NCBI GenBank assembly: GCA_039707655.1
Contig: CM077671.1
Coordinates: forward strand, 243,203,095-243,267,094
Direction: 5' to 3'
From: Elymus sibiricus
Lineage: Eukaryota > Streptophyta > Magnoliopsida > Poales > Poaceae
DNA length: 64,000 nucleotides
The notes under the pieces are model-generated. The model was not told where the DNA came from. It did no database searches and was given only the letters and a program-made list of their open reading frames with translations. Shown piece by piece: positions 63,501 through 64,000 of the stretch (positions within the stretch are counted from its first letter, which is position 1; every line of letters begins with the position of its first letter). The position numbers were made by a program, and so were the translations under genes.

Positions 63501-64000
63501 AGAAAAGGTTGAAAAGTGATGATGTGGCTTTGAATGGTGCATATTGAATGCAAAAATAGTCTTGAACTAAAATATGTTTAAAAAATAGAGTAATAGACGA
63601 GTTTTCGTCCGAAACCCTGATACTTCGAAGGAGATTGTCCAGTTTGTACACGAAGTGCATCCAGTTTTTCCCGTAACCCTCTCAAATTTTTAGAACATGC
63701 TATGTGAGTGAAATTATGATACCATGCCAACTTTCAACCATTTCAGAGTTCACTTGCAGTGCTTTTCAATTTCAGGGTAATTTTAGCTCAGAATAAATCA
63801 TGAAATGCGTGAAAAATAGCAAATGAAGTCAGAAAAGGGTTGAAAAGTGATGATGTGGCTTTGAATGGTGCATATTGAATGCAGAAATAGTCTTGAGTTA
63901 AAATATGTTTAAAAAAATGAAATCCCTTTGTAATAGACGGGTTTTCGTTCGAAACCCTGATACTTCGAAGGAGATTGTCCAGTTTGTACACGAAGTGCAT
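60599..64000. repeat. 8805-bp unit, copy 2 (cut by window end)
   Basis: Starts are 60599, 60939, 61279, 61618, 61957, 62295, 62635, 62975, 63315, 63645 and 63985, each exactly 8805 after the first copy. The join lies in monomer 60599. It opens TTTTTCGCG and reads GTGGATTTG at 60811, unlike copy 1, then matches from AGAAAGAGTC onward; the bounds are 60625-60841. Private changes include GAGTTGATTTGC, CCTCTAAAC, TTTTTTGCG and GAGTTAATTTGC. Confidence 0.8.
63985..64000. repeat. First 16 bases of monomer 190
   Basis: TGTACACGAAGTGCAT, the normal monomer start. The array is cut here by the window, so its right edge is not seen. The left edge is not seen either, since base 1 is already a monomer start. 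Confidence 0.9.

Larger units (their letters stand above)
1..64000. repeat. Afa-family (pAs1-like) satellite array, ~339-bp monomer
   Basis: The entire window is a direct tandem array in one orientation: 189 full monomers, 330-341 bp each, every one starting TGTAC or TGTGC. The family call rests on the 340-bp length, the AfaI site GTAC in almost every monomer, and near matches to the AS-A and AS-B primer sites as remembered. Class markers: a, AAAACAAATC with CAGGAAAGGGTTC; b, ATTATAGCTCA with CTACGAAGG; c, 330 bp with GAGTAATAG; d, CCGGGTC and GGCTGTAAAG; e, GAGCTAACATATG; f, GTGCACATTG; g, CATACTGAATGCAAA; h, CAGTTTCAGGG; i, GAGTACATTTG; j, GCAAAAAGAGTC; p, GTTTAAAAATATGAAATGCC; u, CGACCGAAACC; x, GAGATCATTTG; v', CCTTGGTAATAG. 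The array is AT-rich. No cellular function is evident; in Triticeae this family forms cytological FISH bands. Satellite status is certain and the family name likely. Confidence 0.93.

Noticed and set aside
144..64000. About 150 minus-strand open frames of 70-96 codons, similar in nearly every monomer
   Set aside because: They are the satellite read in antisense. Frames shift with A-tract length, several classes (c, e, h) have none, starts vary with single-base changes, and no domain, signal peptide or membrane pattern is recognisable. Length and spacing follow the monomer, not a gene.
1..64000. CRISPR-like direct repeat array
   Set aside because: The repeat unit is about 339 bp with no unique spacers between copies, and the variation lies inside the repeat.
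1..64000. Centromeric satellite with CENP-B-like boxes
   Set aside because: No 17-bp CENP-B-like motif was seen, and the monomer resembles the Afa family, which is mainly subtelomeric and interstitial. CENH3 ChIP would be decisive; enrichment would overturn this.
1..64000. Telomeric repeats or a chromosome end
   Set aside because: No tandem TTTAGGG or CCCTAAA runs were seen; AACCCTC and GAAACCCTG in the monomer are single occurrences per repeat.
1..64000. Transposon or LTR remnants, tRNA or rRNA genes
   Set aside because: Every stretch I read falls into the same monomer period; no terminal repeats, primer-binding site, cloverleaf or rRNA segment appears.
1..64000. The HOR duplications as assembly artefacts
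   Set aside because: Not fully excluded. Private bases in each copy (for example 4883, 8187, 8473, the 4-bp loss near 21485 and the 1-bp loss near 47154) argue for real copies, but copy numbers need raw long reads.

Overview
The whole window is one satellite array. It holds 189 complete head-to-tail monomers of about 339 bp (mean 338.5) plus a 16-bp start of the next. I saw no unique sequence, transposon, RNA gene or credible protein gene. The monomer carries GATGATGTGGCTTTGAATGG and TCAGAGTTCATTTG(C/A)AGTGC. As I remember them, these nearly match the AS-A and AS-B primer sites of the Afa family (pAs1/dpTa1 type), the ~340-bp satellite of Triticeae grasses named for its AfaI/RsaI (GTAC) site. 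That site sits in nearly every monomer, and I use TGTAC as the monomer start, so monomer 1 begins at base 1. The host is therefore probably a wheat, Aegilops, barley or rye relative, and the locus subtelomeric or interstitial heterochromatin. The genus cannot be read from this window.

Monomers fall into recognisable classes (lower-case letters, defined in the array entry) arranged in higher-order repeats (HORs). Domain 1 (1-26401) holds units that each begin with class a: U1 1-9143, U2 9144-12869, U3 12870-16245, U4 16246-19972, U5 19973-23695, U6 from 23696. U4 and U5 are the 11-mer a b c d e f g h i j e'. U1 is the same 11-mer with its inner 8-mer (2708 bp) present three times: 9143 = 3727 + 2 x 2708 exactly. 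Domain 2 (26402-36531) is mixed: a trimer duplicated at 1017 bp, a dimer at about 670 bp, and a block repeated at an offset of 4382 bp. Domain 3 (36532-51793) holds a 1356-bp tetramer x2, a 13-mer of 4409 bp x2, and a 1018-bp trimer repeated at its end. Domain 4 (51794-64000) is an 8805-bp, 26-monomer unit whose second copy runs off the window.

Nothing here works as a gene system. The interest is the recombination record. Several HOR junctions are marked by chimeric monomers whose breakpoints can be bounded to 11-64 bp, which shows nested unequal exchange and at least one conversion-like patch. All positions and comparisons were made by eye; no alignment was run.
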